This document shows positions 8,225 to 16,301 of a stretch of 64,000 nt of DNA, piece by piece. The notes beneath the pieces are model-generated. The model did not search any database and was not told the origin of the DNA. It saw nothing but the letters and a program-made list of their open reading frames with translations. Source of the DNA: a bacterium MS4 (GTDB lineage: Bacteria; Bacillota; Clostridia; Oscillospirales; Acutalibacteraceae). The position numbers and the translations under genes were made by a program. Each line of letters opens with the position of its first letter. Positions within the stretch are counted from its first letter, which is position 1. The stretch is from positions 186,001 through 250,000 of the forward strand of contig CCFG01000017.1 of assembly GCA_000752215.1 (NCBI GenBank), in the 5' to 3' direction.

Positions 8225-9280
8225 TTAATGATACTCCTTCTGAACATAACGGGAATTAAAGGCGCGCATAGCCGCGAAATATCCCAGTTTAAATTCGACG
8301 ATGTCACCGATACGATAGGTGCGGCGGCTGTCGTTCACATCCAGGATCAAATGGTCCGAGCTGGCGCCGAGCAGGGTCACCCCGGGGTCCAGCGGTTCCA
8401 TAGTGCCGGTATCCACATCCTGACGTCCTATCGCACAGATGGCCCTGGTTCGCACACCCCGATCGACGAAAACGGGCCTCTTCCCATAGGAATTCACGCC
8501 GATTTCTCCCCAGGGCCGGGACGGCTTGTCTTTGATTTCCACGATCTCCGCCTGCAGGATGAACACATCCGAACAGGTATGATCCAGATATTGGTAATGC
8601 GTCCGTTCCTTGCCGAAAAGCAGCGCTTCGCCCAGACGCAGGTTGTTGATTCCCCGCGGAATGCCGTTGTGCAGCATCAGGTCGATGGTCGCGGAATTTC
8701 CGCCGCTGACAATACCGCTTCCCCCGGCAGCCACCATCTCCCTGCTTAAAAGCTCCAGATGCTCCAGCTTTTCGGTATCCGGCTGTACAAAGGAAAAACA
8801 GGTCAGATTGGTTCCCACTCCATAAAGCAGAAGGGAATCCATTCGCAGGATTTCCTCCGCCGTGCGCATCAGCTGATGATCATCCACATACCCTTCGCGG
8901 ATATCCCCCAGATCCGCCATCAATATGATTTTATGTACCCTGTTCTGCTTTTTTGCTTCCTTCTGCAGGGCCCGCACGGTTTCCAGCTCCGAGTTCAGAG
9001 ACACATCGGCGTAGCGCACCACATCTGCCGCTTCGCTCAGCATGGGGATGCGGATCAGCCATTTTTCCGCTTTCATCTGTTCCATCCGCTCCAGGTTCTG
9101 GATACGGGCGTCCCCCAGCATGCGGATTCCCCCGTCCAGAAAGACCTGCGCCAGGCGCGGATCTCCGCCGAACATTTTGGTAACCGCCGTAATCCGGATA
9201 TGGTGCCGGCCGCAAAGCGCACGGGCCACCCTGACATTTTCCAACAGCTTTTTTGTGTCTACGGACACTTTCGGATACAT
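8225..9280 (-). CDS. PLP-dependent racemase of the ornithine/alanine racemase family
   Basis: A 351-residue fold-type III PLP enzyme. The N-terminal TIM barrel carries the PLP lysine in ITAVTKMFGG, and the phosphate-cradle region reads SGGNSATIDL. The family includes clostridial ornithine racemase (Orr), which converts L- to D-ornithine for oxidative or reductive ornithine breakdown, and the alignment by eye favours Orr over Alr. No ornithine aminomutase genes lie nearby, so the substrate is not proven by context. ATG 9280 with GAGGGTG ahead was preferred to an upstream TTG. Confidence 0.82.
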   Translation of the reverse strand: MYPKVSVDTKKLLENVRVARALCGRHHIRITAVTKMFGGDPRLAQVFLDGGIRMLGDARIQNLERMEQMKAEKWLIRIPMLSEAADVVRYADVSLNSELETVRALQKEAKKQNRVHKIILMADLGDIREGYVDDHQLMRTAEEILRMDSLLLYGVGTNLTCFSFVQPDTEKLEHLELLSREMVAAGGSGIVSGGNSATIDLMLHNGIPRGINNLRLGEALLFGKERTHYQYLDHTCSDVFILQAEIVEIKDKPSRPWGEIGVNSYGKRPVFVDRGVRTRAICAIGRQDVDTGTMEPLDPGVTLLGASSDHLILDVNDSRRTYRIGDIVEFKLGYFAAMRAFNSRYVQKEYH

Positions 9281-9525
9281 ATTCCACACCCTCAAACCTG
9301 GTAAAAAAGGACGCCGCGGATGATAAAATCCACAGCGCCCTTGCTATTATTATGAATTATAAATCCAGATTCCTGCATTGTCAACCTGTTTTACGGGACA
9401 ATTGATTTGTATTAGGAATGTTTTTGCAAGTTTCTATTTTCAAGCCTCCAATTATTATCCAAAAAGATTATAGCAACCGACAAGAAAACACGGATTGATT
9501 TTTGAAACTTAGGTGAGCTTGCATA

Positions 9526-9554
9526 TTGACGCGGAGCGTTTCGTCAGTTATAAT
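9526..9554 (+). promoter_or_regulatory. Strong sigma-A-type promoter ahead of the amino-acid ABC operon
   Basis: TTGACG at 9526-9531 and TATAAT at 9549-9554 are separated by exactly 17 bases. The predicted transcript would start near 9561 and run at once into the hairpin at 9570-9607. Confidence 0.8.
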
Positions 9555-9569
9555 GGTGGGCATACGAAC

Positions 9570-9607
9570 AAAGAGGTTCACTGCTTCGGCAGCGGACCTC
9601 TTTTTTT
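9570..9607 (+). terminator. Promoter-proximal terminator (attenuator or short RNA)
   Basis: A hairpin with arms AAAGAGGT and ACCTCTTT, an inner CTGC/GCAG stem and a TTCG tetraloop, followed by seven T residues (9601-9607). It begins only about 10 bases after the predicted transcription start, so most transcripts should end at about 45-50 nt unless readthrough is allowed. The 375-base gap 9281-9655 otherwise holds only the promoter; I see no known riboswitch core. Confidence 0.75.
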
Positions 9608-9655
9608 GTTTTACGACACGGATTGAAAAGTATTTGATTGAGAGGATTGAAGGCT

Positions 9656-10477
9656 ATGAAGAAGAAAATCATCGCGGGGATGCTGACGGGGGTGCTGATG
9701 GCGGCCACTGTGTTTGCGGGCTGCAGCTCCGGCACCGCGGCCAGTTCCGCCGCTCCCGCCGCATCAACGGACGCGGGCTCATCCGCTGCGTCGGCCGCCA
9801 GTTCAAAAGTATATCTGATTGCGTGCGACGCAAAGTACGCTCCTTTTTCCTTTGAAGAAGACGGCAAATACAAAGGGATCGACGTGGAACTGCTGGACGC
9901 CATTGCGAAAGTGGAGGGTTTCCAGTATGAACTGAAGCCGATGGATTTCAGCGGCATTATCCCCGCGATCAAGGCCGGTCAGATCGACGGTTCGATCGCC
10001 GGAATGAACATCACCGAAAAGAGAAAAGAATCCGTTGACTTCTCCGACGGATATATTCAGGCGGGTTCCTCCATCGTTGTGAACAAGGACGACGACAGCA
10101 TCAAGTCCCTGGATGATCTGAAGGGCAAAACCGCCGCCGTTAAGAAGGGCACCACGGGCGCTTCGTTTGCCGAAGAAAACAAGGACAAATACGGCCTGAA
10201 GGTCAATGTTTACGACGACTCCCCCTCCATGTTCCAGGCCGTGGAAAACAAAAACGCGGACTTTTTGGTGGAAGACTTCCCGGTTATTTCCTACTCCATC
10301 AAGATCAACGCCGGTTCCAAGCTGAAGGTAGCGGTCGAGTCCATCGGTGAGGCCCCGTACGACGCCTTTGCCGTAGATAAAGGCAAGAATCAGGACCTGC
10401 TGAAAATGTTCAACGAAGGCCTGAAAAAAGTAAAGGAAAACGGAACATACGACAAAATTGTCAACCAGTACTTATAA
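9656..10477 (+). CDS. Amino-acid ABC transporter substrate-binding lipoprotein
   Basis: A 273-residue family-3 solute-binding protein. The signal peptide starts MKKKIIAGML and ends in the lipobox VFAGC, so it is anchored in the membrane by a lipidated Cys. A Ser/Ala-rich linker follows. The mature domain shows family motifs such as DAKYAPFSFEEDGKYKG, FSGIIPAIKAGQID and EKRKESVDFSDGY, typical for polar or acidic amino acids; the exact ligand cannot be read. ATG 9656 is chosen at the signal peptide start rather than an upstream in-frame start. It forms an operon with the permease and ATPase that follow. Confidence 0.92.
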   Translation: MKKKIIAGMLTGVLMAATVFAGCSSGTAASSAAPAASTDAGSSAASAASSKVYLIACDAKYAPFSFEEDGKYKGIDVELLDAIAKVEGFQYELKPMDFSGIIPAIKAGQIDGSIAGMNITEKRKESVDFSDGYIQAGSSIVVNKDDDSIKSLDDLKGKTAAVKKGTTGASFAEENKDKYGLKVNVYDDSPSMFQAVENKNADFLVEDFPVISYSIKINAGSKLKVAVESIGEAPYDAFAVDKGKNQDLLKMFNEGLKKVKENGTYDKIVNQYL

Positions 10478-10489
10478 AAGAGCAGAAAT

Positions 10490-10527
10490 AAAGCGGCAGC
10501 CCGCGCTTGCGCGGGCCGCTGCGCTTT
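10490..10527 (+). other. Intercistronic stem-loop between binding protein and permease
   Basis: A stable hairpin with core CCCGCGC/GCGCGGG around a 2-base loop and an outer AAAGCG...CGCTTT stem with a bulge. There is no T-run. Such elements often protect the upstream mRNA, so that binding protein is made in excess over permease; that role is inferred. Confidence 0.6.
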
Positions 10528-10557
10528 CCAAGGGGCAGATTATAGGAGGTATGGAGT

Positions 10558-11226
10558 TTGGATTTGTTTTTGAAGATATTTCAGGAATCGCTGCCCAGCC
10601 TTTTGAGCGGGCTGCGGATTACCGTTATCATGGCACTTTTATCCCTGTTTTTCGCGTCAATCGTCGGACTGATCATGTGCGTTTTCAGCATCAGCAGATT
10701 TCGCTTGCTGAAAGCCATTTCCACTACATATATTTACGTTATTCGGGGGATTCCGCTGATGATTCTCGGCCTGTTTCTGTATTTCGGCGTCGGCGCCGCG
10801 CTGCAGATTCGCTTTGACCCCATGGTCGCCGCCATTATTGCGCTGACCATCAACGCGGGCGCGTACATGGCGGAAATTTTCCGGGCGGGCATTCAGGCGA
10901 TCGATTTCGGACAGATGGAAGCGGCCCGGAGTCTCGGTTTGAACTATTTCAAGGCGATGAAACGGGTGATCCTGCCGCAGGCGGTAAAGATCATGATTCC
11001 GTCCATCATGAATCAATTTATTACCACCATCAAGGATACTTCCATTCTTTCCGTCGTCAGTGTGAGAGAGCTCACCCTGAGCGGACAGATCATCATTGCG
11101 AACAACTATCGCCCGTTTGAGGTATACGCGATCGTAGCCCTCATGTATTTTGTCTTTATTACGATTCTGACCATGATTTCAAAACAGATGGAAAGGAAGC
11201 TGAGTTATGATCATCGAGGCGAATAA
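10558..11226 (+). CDS. Amino-acid ABC transporter permease
   Basis: A 222-residue HisM/GlnP-type inner-membrane permease with about five membrane segments. The EAA loop that docks to the ATPase is present: [23 protein letters not shown]. The start is an unusual TTG at 10558, 7 bases after AGGAGGT (10544-10550). An ATG at 10551 is out of frame and encodes only an overlapping spurious frame. The ATPase gene overlaps its 3' end by 20 bases. Confidence 0.92.
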   Translation: MDLFLKIFQESLPSLLSGLRITVIMALLSLFFASIVGLIMCVFSISRFRLLKAISTTYIYVIRGIPLMILGLFLYFGVGAALQIRFDPMVAAIIALTINAGAYMAEIFRAGIQAIDFGQMEAARSLGLNYFKAMKRVILPQAVKIMIPSIMNQFITTIKDTSILSVVSVRELTLSGQIIIANNYRPFEVYAIVALMYFVFITILTMISKQMERKLSYDHRGE

Positions 11227-11935
11227 AATCAAGAAAAGCTTTGGAAAGCTGCAGGTTTTACGCGACATTTCCCTGACCGTGGACGAAGGCGAGGTGCTCT
11301 GCATCATCGGCCCGTCCGGTTCCGGAAAAAGCACGCTGCTCCGCTGCCTGAATCGGCTGGAGGATATTCAGGACGGAAGCGTGGCCGTGCTGGGCGAGGA
11401 CGTCACCCACACCAAGAACATCAACAGGCTGAGAGAGAACATCGGCATGGTTTTCCAGTCGTTCAACCTTTTCCCCAACTACACCGTGCTGGGGAACATG
11501 CTGCTTGCCCCGTTGGAGCTGAAAAAAATGAACCGGAAGGAAGCCGAGGAGAAAGCCCTCGCCCTTCTGAAAAAGGTCGGGCTGGAGGATAAAAAGGACG
11601 TCTATCCCCAGACGCTTTCCGGCGGACAGAAGCAGAGAGCGGCGATTGCACGCGCGCTGCAGATGAACCCGAAAATCATGCTGTTTGACGAGCCGACCTC
11701 CGCGCTTGACCCGGAAATGGTCGATGAAGTGCTCAAGGTCATGAAGGACCTCGCGCAGGAGGGCATGACCATGGTGATCGTGACCCATGAAATGAACTTC
11801 GCCCGCGACGTGGCCGACCGCGTGATCTTTATGGACGGCGGCTACATTGTGGAACAGGGCACCGCAAAGGAAATCTTTACAGCGCCCAAGAACGACCGGT
11901 GCAGGGATTTCCTTGCCAAGGTGCTCAGCGCGTAG
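11207..11935 (+). CDS. Amino-acid ABC transporter ATP-binding protein
   Basis: A 242-residue GlnQ/HisP-type ATPase. Walker A is GPSGSGKST, the Q-loop is [10 protein letters not shown], the signature is LSGGQKQR, Walker B is [12 protein letters not shown] and the switch His is in IVTHEM. It energises the permease encoded just upstream and overlaps that gene, indicating coupled translation. Confidence 0.95.
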   Translation: MIIEANKIKKSFGKLQVLRDISLTVDEGEVLCIIGPSGSGKSTLLRCLNRLEDIQDGSVAVLGEDVTHTKNINRLRENIGMVFQSFNLFPNYTVLGNMLLAPLELKKMNRKEAEEKALALLKKVGLEDKKDVYPQTLSGGQKQRAAIARALQMNPKIMLFDEPTSALDPEMVDEVLKVMKDLAQEGMTMVIVTHEMNFARDVADRVIFMDGGYIVEQGTAKEIFTAPKNDRCRDFLAKVLSA

Positions 11936-11987
11936 CTTCCGATCCTTCATCAGAAAAAAATGATATAAGGGAAGGATATGAAAACCG

Positions 11988-13175
11988 ATGCTGACACAGG
12001 AACAGAAGCAGGAAGTCACAGCATTGTGCCAAAGCCTGATCCGCGAAAAAAGCTACTCCGGCGAAGAAGCCTCCGCCGCGCAGGTGCTGAAAGCTTTTTT
12101 GAAAGCGAAGGGCTTTGACAGCGTCCGGACGGATTCTTACGGCAATGTCATCGGCTGTATCAAAGGAAACAGGCCCGGCAGAAAAATCCTGTTCGACGGG
12201 CATATCGACACCGTTGCGGTCACCGACCCTTCCGCGTGGGACAGCGACCCGTTCGGCGCGGAAATCCGCGACGGCAAAATATACGGACGCGGCGCGTCGG
12301 ATATGAAGGGCGCGGTCGCCGCCATGGCGTGCGCAGTGAGCAATTTCGCCCGGAGCGGCCGCAGAGCTTTCGCGGGCGAGCTGTACGTCGCCGGGGTCGT
12401 GCACGAGGAATGCTTTGAGGGGGTGGCGGCGCGTTCCGTCAGCTCCCTGGTCAGGCCGGACTATGTGGTCATCGGGGAAGCCTCCGGCTTAAACGTGAAA
12501 ATCGGCCAGCGGGGCCGCGCGGAAATCAGGCTGGAAACCTTCGGCGTCCCCGCTCACTCCGCGAACCCGGAAAAGGGTGTAAACGCGGTTTACCGGATCT
12601 GCGGCCTGATCGACCGGATCCGCCGTCTTCCCCCGCCCGAGCAGAAGGTACTGGGGAAAGGGATTCTGGAGCTGACGGATATCAAGTCCACCCCCTACCC
12701 CGGCGCCTCGGTGGTTCCGGAATACTGCTGCGCAACTTACGACAGACGGCTTCTGGTGGGAGAAACGCGGGAAAGCGTGCTGGCCCCCCTGCAAGCCCTG
12801 CTGGAAAAGGAAATGGGCAGGGATCCTGCCCTGAGGGCGCGGGTCTCCTACGTCCAAGGGCAGGAAGAATGCTATACCGGCGCGGAAATCAGCGGGGAAC
12901 GTTTTTTCCCCGGCTGGCTGTTCGCACGGGAGGAGCCCTTTGTTCAGAACGTTGTCGCGGAGCTTCGGCGCATGGGCTTTCAGCCGGAAATCACGCAGTA
13001 TCAGTTCTGCACCAACGGCAGCCACTACGCCGGAGAAGCCGGAATCAAAACCATCGGTCTGGGGCCTTCGCTGGAATCGCTGGCCCATACCATCAACGAA
13101 TCTATTGAAATCGACCAATTGCACAAAGCGGTGGAATGCTACACCGGCGCAATCAATGCCCTGCTTTCAACTTAA
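11988..13175 (+). CDS. M20-family amidohydrolase, YgeY-like
   Basis: A 395-residue dinuclear-zinc peptidase/deacylase of the M20 (ArgE/DapE) group. Metal ligands are visible in GHIDTVAV, GRGASDMKG and HEECFEG, and the dimerisation lid domain sits in the middle (about 180-290). The closest group by eye is YgeY, annotated as a selenium-metabolism-linked hydrolase, but no selenium gene is nearby. It follows the amino-acid ABC transporter by 52 bases and precedes a strong terminator. It probably hydrolyses an imported N-acyl or N-carbamoyl amino acid or a small peptide; that is inference. Confidence 0.85.
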   Translation: MLTQEQKQEVTALCQSLIREKSYSGEEASAAQVLKAFLKAKGFDSVRTDSYGNVIGCIKGNRPGRKILFDGHIDTVAVTDPSAWDSDPFGAEIRDGKIYGRGASDMKGAVAAMACAVSNFARSGRRAFAGELYVAGVVHEECFEGVAARSVSSLVRPDYVVIGEASGLNVKIGQRGRAEIRLETFGVPAHSANPEKGVNAVYRICGLIDRIRRLPPPEQKVLGKGILELTDIKSTPYPGASVVPEYCCATYDRRLLVGETRESVLAPLQALLEKEMGRDPALRARVSYVQGQEECYTGAEISGERFFPGWLFAREEPFVQNVVAELRRMGFQPEITQYQFCTNGSHYAGEAGIKTIGLGPSLESLAHTINESIEIDQLHKAVECYTGAINALLST

Positions 13176-13222
13176 GATATACCCGCCCGGGACTTTCTCT
13201 TAACAGATCGCCCCGCGGCGAG

Positions 13223-13262
13223 CGAAACCGCCCGGAAATTCCTTTCCGGGCGGTTTCGTTTT
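13223..13262 (+). terminator. Terminator of the amino-acid transporter/M20 operon
   Basis: A perfect 16-bp inverted repeat (13223-13238 and 13243-13258) with a TTCC loop, followed by a T-run. Confidence 0.9.
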
Positions 13263-13348
13263 CTGCCCCCTGAGAGGCCGGCCTGACATTCCTTTCCTAT
13301 TGGAGCACACGGTGATTTGTGCTATACTGGGACATAAGGAGTGATTTT

Positions 13349-13540
13349 ATGAAAAAATATGTCAGCCCGGAAAAGCTGAGCAAAAAAGCAAAGCGGGCGC
13401 TGGATCTTTCCAGACGAACAACATGGGGTCCGTTAAACCCTGTTACCAGAAAACCGGACCATCCAAAAGCCTACAAACGCAAAAAGGTTCAAAAAGGAGT
13501 GGATTATGAGCTTCCTTTTGAACCTTTTGTTTTATTTTAA
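13349..13540 (+). CDS. Small basic protein, 63 aa, unknown function
   Basis: A 63-residue Lys/Arg-rich protein (MKKYVSPEKLSKKAKRALD at the start) with an AAGGAG ribosome site and a TATACT -10-like element at 13323-13328. The conserved-looking centre is TTWGPLNPVTRKPDHPKAYKR. No Cys or membrane segment. It could bind nucleic acid because of charge, but no family was recognised. Its 3' end overlaps that of the convergent ArsC/Spx-like gene by 9 bases. Confidence 0.65.
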   Translation: MKKYVSPEKLSKKAKRALDLSRRTTWGPLNPVTRKPDHPKAYKRKKVQKGVDYELPFEPFVLF

Positions 13541-13882
13541 AATCTCCCACTGCGTTTCCCTGAAGCCCACCAGCACGGTGCCGCCGTCTACCAGGATGGG
13601 CCGCTTCACCAGCATTCCGTCCGTGGCCAGCAGGGCGAACTGCTCCTCCTCGCTCATGGAAGGCAGCTTTTTGGAAAGGCCCAGGGATTTATAAAGCAGG
13701 CCGCTGGTGTTAAAGAACTTTTTCAGCTCCAACCCGCTCTTCCGGTGCCATTCCTTTAATTCCTCCACAGTAGGATTCTGCTCCTTGATATTCCGCTCCT
13801 CATACGCAACGCCGTTTTCCTGCAGCCATCTTTTCGCCTTTTGGCAGGTCGTGCATTTGGGGTAGCATACAAATAAACTCAT
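13532..13882 (-). CDS. ArsC/Spx-family thioredoxin-fold protein
   Basis: A 116-residue ArsC-like protein. The N-terminal motif CYPKCTTCQKAKRWL contains a CTTC pair followed by the family's basic helix, and the C-terminal part has the typical VKRPILVDGGTVLVGF. Such proteins are either arsenate reductases/glutaredoxin-like enzymes or Spx/MgsR-type RNA-polymerase partners. No arsenic-resistance genes are nearby, so the Spx/YffB-like reading is as likely. ATG 13882 is preceded by AGGAG at good spacing. It is in a two-gene unit behind ywbE. Confidence 0.85.
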   Translation of the reverse strand: MSLFVCYPKCTTCQKAKRWLQENGVAYEERNIKEQNPTVEELKEWHRKSGLELKKFFNTSGLLYKSLGLSKKLPSMSEEEQFALLATDGMLVKRPILVDGGTVLVGFRETQWEILK

Positions 13883-13887
13883 GGTTT

Positions 13888-14094
13888 TCACTCCTGTTCT
13901 TCTATGATTTTCTGTACCCGTCCCACCAGATCGTCTTCAGCCAGCATCACCTTGATGCCGTGGGGATGCGTGGGGCTGTTGGTCAGAATCCGTTTGACGT
14001 GACCGCGGGTCAGCTTCCCTGTGGGCTGGTCCTTCTTCAGCACGATGTCCACCAGCGCGCCGATTTTGATATTGGCCCTGATCTTTCCGTCCAT
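13888..14094 (-). CDS. ywbE: YwbE family protein
   Basis: A 68-residue basic protein matching the Bacillota YwbE family: MDGKIRANIKIGALVDIVLK at the start and the diagnostic RGHVKRILTNSPTHPHGIKV. The function is unknown; the fold looks like a small KOW/SH3-type beta barrel that might bind RNA. AGGTG ribosome site. The downstream ArsC-like gene starts just before its stop, so the two are coupled. Confidence 0.88.
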   Translation of the reverse strand: MDGKIRANIKIGALVDIVLKKDQPTGKLTRGHVKRILTNSPTHPHGIKVMLAEDDLVGRVQKIIEEQE

Positions 14095-14281
14095 GTCTTC
14101 ACCTGCTTTTCAGAAAGCCCGCTGTTGCGGGTATTCGTTTTTCATGATTCCTAGTATACCCTTTGATGAGCCCCGGCACAAGCCCCGCCGTGCAATAGAT
14201 AACAAAACAGCGCACCGCTGAAAAGCAGGTACGCCGTTTTGCTGTATGTTCTATATGGATTCAAATGAAGGAATGAGTTAA

Positions 14282-14710
14282 TTAAAGGGATGCGAGGCTT
14301 TTTCCAAGCTCTCTGCACTGTGTCTCCCCGTCCGCTTCCGGCGCGGACTGTACGATCAGGCCGTCGTCTGCCAGCCTGGCCCCGGCCGCCTGTACGCGGT
14401 CCTGCCATTCGCGCATCCACGCGCCGTCTCCCCAGCCGTAGGAGCCAAACAGGGCAACGTTTTTGCCCTTGAGCCCGCTCTCGATTTCCGTGAAAAAGGG
14501 TTCGAATTCAGATTCTTCCAGAACCTCGTCCCCCATCGCGGGGCATCCGAAGGCGATCACGGAGCTGGATTCGATTTTTGCACGGTCAGCGTCCGAAACC
14601 GTAGTGACTTCTGCCTGGCCGCCCGCCTGCTGTACGCCCTCGGCGATCAGATTCGCCATGGTCTCCGTATTTCCGGTACCGCTCCAATAAACAATGTAAA
14701 CATTACTCAT
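14282..14710 (-). CDS. Flavodoxin
   Basis: A 142-residue short-chain flavodoxin. The FMN phosphate loop is WSGTGNTETMA, followed by the flavin-flanking loops FGCPAMGDEVLEESEF and SYGWGDGAWM. It carries electrons in place of ferredoxin, typically under iron limitation. It lies downstream of a DUF3793 gene whose promoter carries a predicted iron-repressor palindrome, which supports an iron-sparing role. Confidence 0.93.
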   Translation of the reverse strand: MSNVYIVYWSGTGNTETMANLIAEGVQQAGGQAEVTTVSDADRAKIESSSVIAFGCPAMGDEVLEESEFEPFFTEIESGLKGKNVALFGSYGWGDGAWMREWQDRVQAAGARLADDGLIVQSAPEADGETQCRELGKSLASL

Positions 14711-14791
14711 AAGTCAACCGATCTTTCTCCGCGCGGCAAAATCAGGGACAAACGGCAGGTTCGCGCGGGAACCCGATCCGCTTCTGAAGAA

Positions 14792-15355
14792 TTATGCGGC
14801 ATGAAACAAGGCCAAAAGGGATATTCCGCTCTGTACACGCCGGTAAAAATCGTCTCTGCACAGCGTATACTTTCTGAAACGCTTCCGCGCGGCCTCTTCG
14901 TCCGAATAAACTTTCCAGTATCCGCACATTTTGCAGTTTTTCCCTCTGTGCTCAATGAAACCGATCACATCATCCAGAGGGTAGCTCAGAAACAGGCCGA
15001 TCTCATGGGGAAAACAGCATTCCCGGCAGCGGGATTTCAGTCGGTTCAGAACCGCGGCCAAATCCGTCCAATCCGTGTATCCGTACGCTTCCAGAAAGCG
15101 GCGGACCCGCCGATTCTTTAGCTCCGGCCAAAGGAGGCTGCTGCGGTAAACCAGCACCAAAAAGTGCGTTTCACATTCACACAGCACTTCCAGCCTGACG
15201 CCGGCCTGTTCCAGCTGCCGATTGTATTCCGAAAGCAAATCCAGCAGCCCGTCACTGTCTTTTCTCTTTACGGTAAACAGACTTGCTGATTTTATTCCGG
15301 CCAACGTTGGCGAACAATGGAACGCAAGCATAGAATCCAGTTGGCGGTTTGTCAT
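14792..15355 (-). CDS. DUF3793 family protein
   Basis: A 187-residue cytosolic protein of the DUF3793 family. Recognisable features are FHCSPTLAGIKSASLF at the start, a central CRECCFPHEIGLFLSYPLDDV and the C-terminal NCKMCGYWKVYSDEE. Several Cys residues could bind metal. The biochemical role is unknown. Members are repeatedly found next to flavodoxin and Feo iron-transport genes, as here, suggesting a function in iron-starvation physiology. It is the first gene of a two-gene unit with flavodoxin (81-base gap). Confidence 0.85.
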   Translation of the reverse strand: MTNRQLDSMLAFHCSPTLAGIKSASLFTVKRKDSDGLLDLLSEYNRQLEQAGVRLEVLCECETHFLVLVYRSSLLWPELKNRRVRRFLEAYGYTDWTDLAAVLNRLKSRCRECCFPHEIGLFLSYPLDDVIGFIEHRGKNCKMCGYWKVYSDEEAARKRFRKYTLCRDDFYRRVQSGISLLALFHAA

Positions 15356-15379
15356 GGCGGAACCTCGTTCTTTGTTTTG

Positions 15380-15395
15380 GTTAGCGTCCGCTAAC
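15380..15395. promoter_or_regulatory. Iron-repressor-type palindrome 1 (flavodoxin operon)
   Basis: A perfect palindrome GTTAGC-GTCC-GCTAAC just downstream of the -10 of the minus-strand promoter for DUF3793-flavodoxin. It resembles half of a DtxR/IdeR box. The same motif occurs at 15684 and 16263. Confidence 0.75.
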
Positions 15396-15402
15396 TGATG
15401 AC

Positions 15403-15431
15403 ATCATAGCATGCGCTTTTCGCTTTGTCAA
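15403..15431 (-). promoter_or_regulatory. Promoter of the DUF3793-flavodoxin unit
   Basis: On the minus strand TTGACA (15431-15426) and TATGAT (15408-15403) are spaced by 17 bases. The palindrome at 15380-15395 covers the transcription start, the position expected for a repressor. Confidence 0.75.
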
Positions 15432-15647
15432 CTGTTTTTCTTCATGTTATCTTCGGCTAAAATTTTCAACATTCAAGCCATTGACAGCCGAAGGCCGATG
15501 CCGCTTTCTGATTATATACACCGCGGAGCGATCAGGGCAATATATTCTGTATTTTTCCATCTTGCACAGTTCCGTACCCTGTTTTTTTGTATTGTTAAAC
15601 AAATTTCATAAAATTGAGGCTTTTATTCTCTTTCTTAGCTCTAAGTA

Positions 15648-15676
15648 TTGACAAATCGCCGATTGCGGAGTAAATT
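15648..15676 (+). promoter_or_regulatory. Promoter of the feo operon
   Basis: TTGACA at 15648-15653 and TAAATT at 15671-15676, 17 bases apart. Palindrome 2 follows within 10 bases. The 391-base gap 15356-15746 holds the two divergent promoters and two operators; the middle part (15432-15647) shows nothing further. Confidence 0.65.
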
Positions 15677-15683
15677 ATAAATA

Positions 15684-15699
15684 GTTAGTGTATGCTAAC
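15684..15699. promoter_or_regulatory. Iron-repressor-type palindrome 2 (feoA promoter)
   Basis: GTTAGT-GTAT-GCTAAC, extended to AGTTAGT/GCTAACT, directly downstream of the -10 of the feo promoter. One mismatch from a perfect palindrome. Confidence 0.75.
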
Positions 15700-15746
15700 T
15701 ACCAAAAATTATTCCCTTGTTGTTTGATAAAAAAGGAGGATTCATT

Positions 15747-15959
15747 ATGCCGCTCACAATGGCACAGTCCGGTGTACAAAGTATTATTCACGAAATCCAC
15801 GGCAAAGACGAAACCAGGCGCTTTCTGGAAAGTCTGGGTTTTGTTGTCGGAGGCAATGTTACCGTTGTATCGGAAATCGGCGGCAACATGATCGTAAATG
15901 TAAAGGATACCCGCATTGCAATCAGCAAGAGCATGGCAAACAGGATTATGGTGGCATAG
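15747..15959 (+). CDS. feoA: FeoA family ferrous iron transport protein (first copy)
   Basis: A 70-residue SH3-like FeoA protein (MPLTMAQSGVQSIIHEIHG at the start; LESLGFVVGGNVTVVSEIGG in the core). FeoA proteins bind and modulate the GTPase channel FeoB at the membrane. It has an AAAGGAGG ribosome site. A second FeoA follows 51 bases later. The open frame runs 10 codons further upstream but without a ribosome site. Confidence 0.9.
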   Translation: MPLTMAQSGVQSIIHEIHGKDETRRFLESLGFVVGGNVTVVSEIGGNMIVNVKDTRIAISKSMANRIMVA

Positions 15960-16010
15960 AAGGCCCGACGGTCTTCATTTCATATGCAAAATTGACAGGA
16001 GGGAAACAGA

Positions 16011-16229
16011 ATGACACTGAAAGATGCGAAATGCGGTACTACCGTAACGGTTACCGCTTTAAGCGGCGGCGGAGCAATCAAGCGCAGGATTATGGATATG
16101 GGAATCACGAAGGGCGTACAGATTTATGTGCGGAAAGTAGCTCCTTTAGGCGATCCGGTGGAAATTACCGTCAGAAATTACGAGTTGTCCATCCGGAAAG
16201 CAGATGCTCAAAACATCGAAGTGGCGTAG
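16011..16229 (+). CDS. feoA: FeoA family ferrous iron transport protein (second copy)
   Basis: A 72-residue FeoA protein with the classical signature IKRRIMDMGITKGVQIYVRKVAPLGDPV. It is closer to canonical FeoA than the first copy. Tandem FeoA proteins before FeoB are common in Clostridia and may act as a heteromeric regulator of FeoB. AGGAGG ribosome site. Confidence 0.93.
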   Translation: MTLKDAKCGTTVTVTALSGGGAIKRRIMDMGITKGVQIYVRKVAPLGDPVEITVRNYELSIRKADAQNIEVA

Positions 16230-16262
16230 CCGTACGGCGAGGCCAAATTTTTATGGTGGTAA

Positions 16263-16278
16263 GTTAGCTTTGGCTAAC
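16263..16278. promoter_or_regulatory. Iron-repressor-type palindrome 3 (before feoB)
   Basis: A perfect GTTAGC-TTTG-GCTAAC in the 72-base gap between the second feoA and feoB. It implies an internal regulated promoter or a roadblock for separate control of feoB. Confidence 0.7.
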
Positions 16279-16301
16279 TATTAATGAAGGAGGTACGCAC
16301 A

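Noticed and set aside
9281-9655. T-box or amino-acid riboswitch before the ABC operon
   Set aside because: The leader after the predicted transcription start is too short, and no T-box sequence or known aptamer core is visible; only a terminator hairpin is supported.
8225-13175. An ornithine-fermentation cluster based on the racemase plus amino-acid transporter
   Set aside because: No ornithine aminomutase, diaminopentanoate dehydrogenase or thiolase genes are present; the racemase is on the opposite strand with its own terminator.
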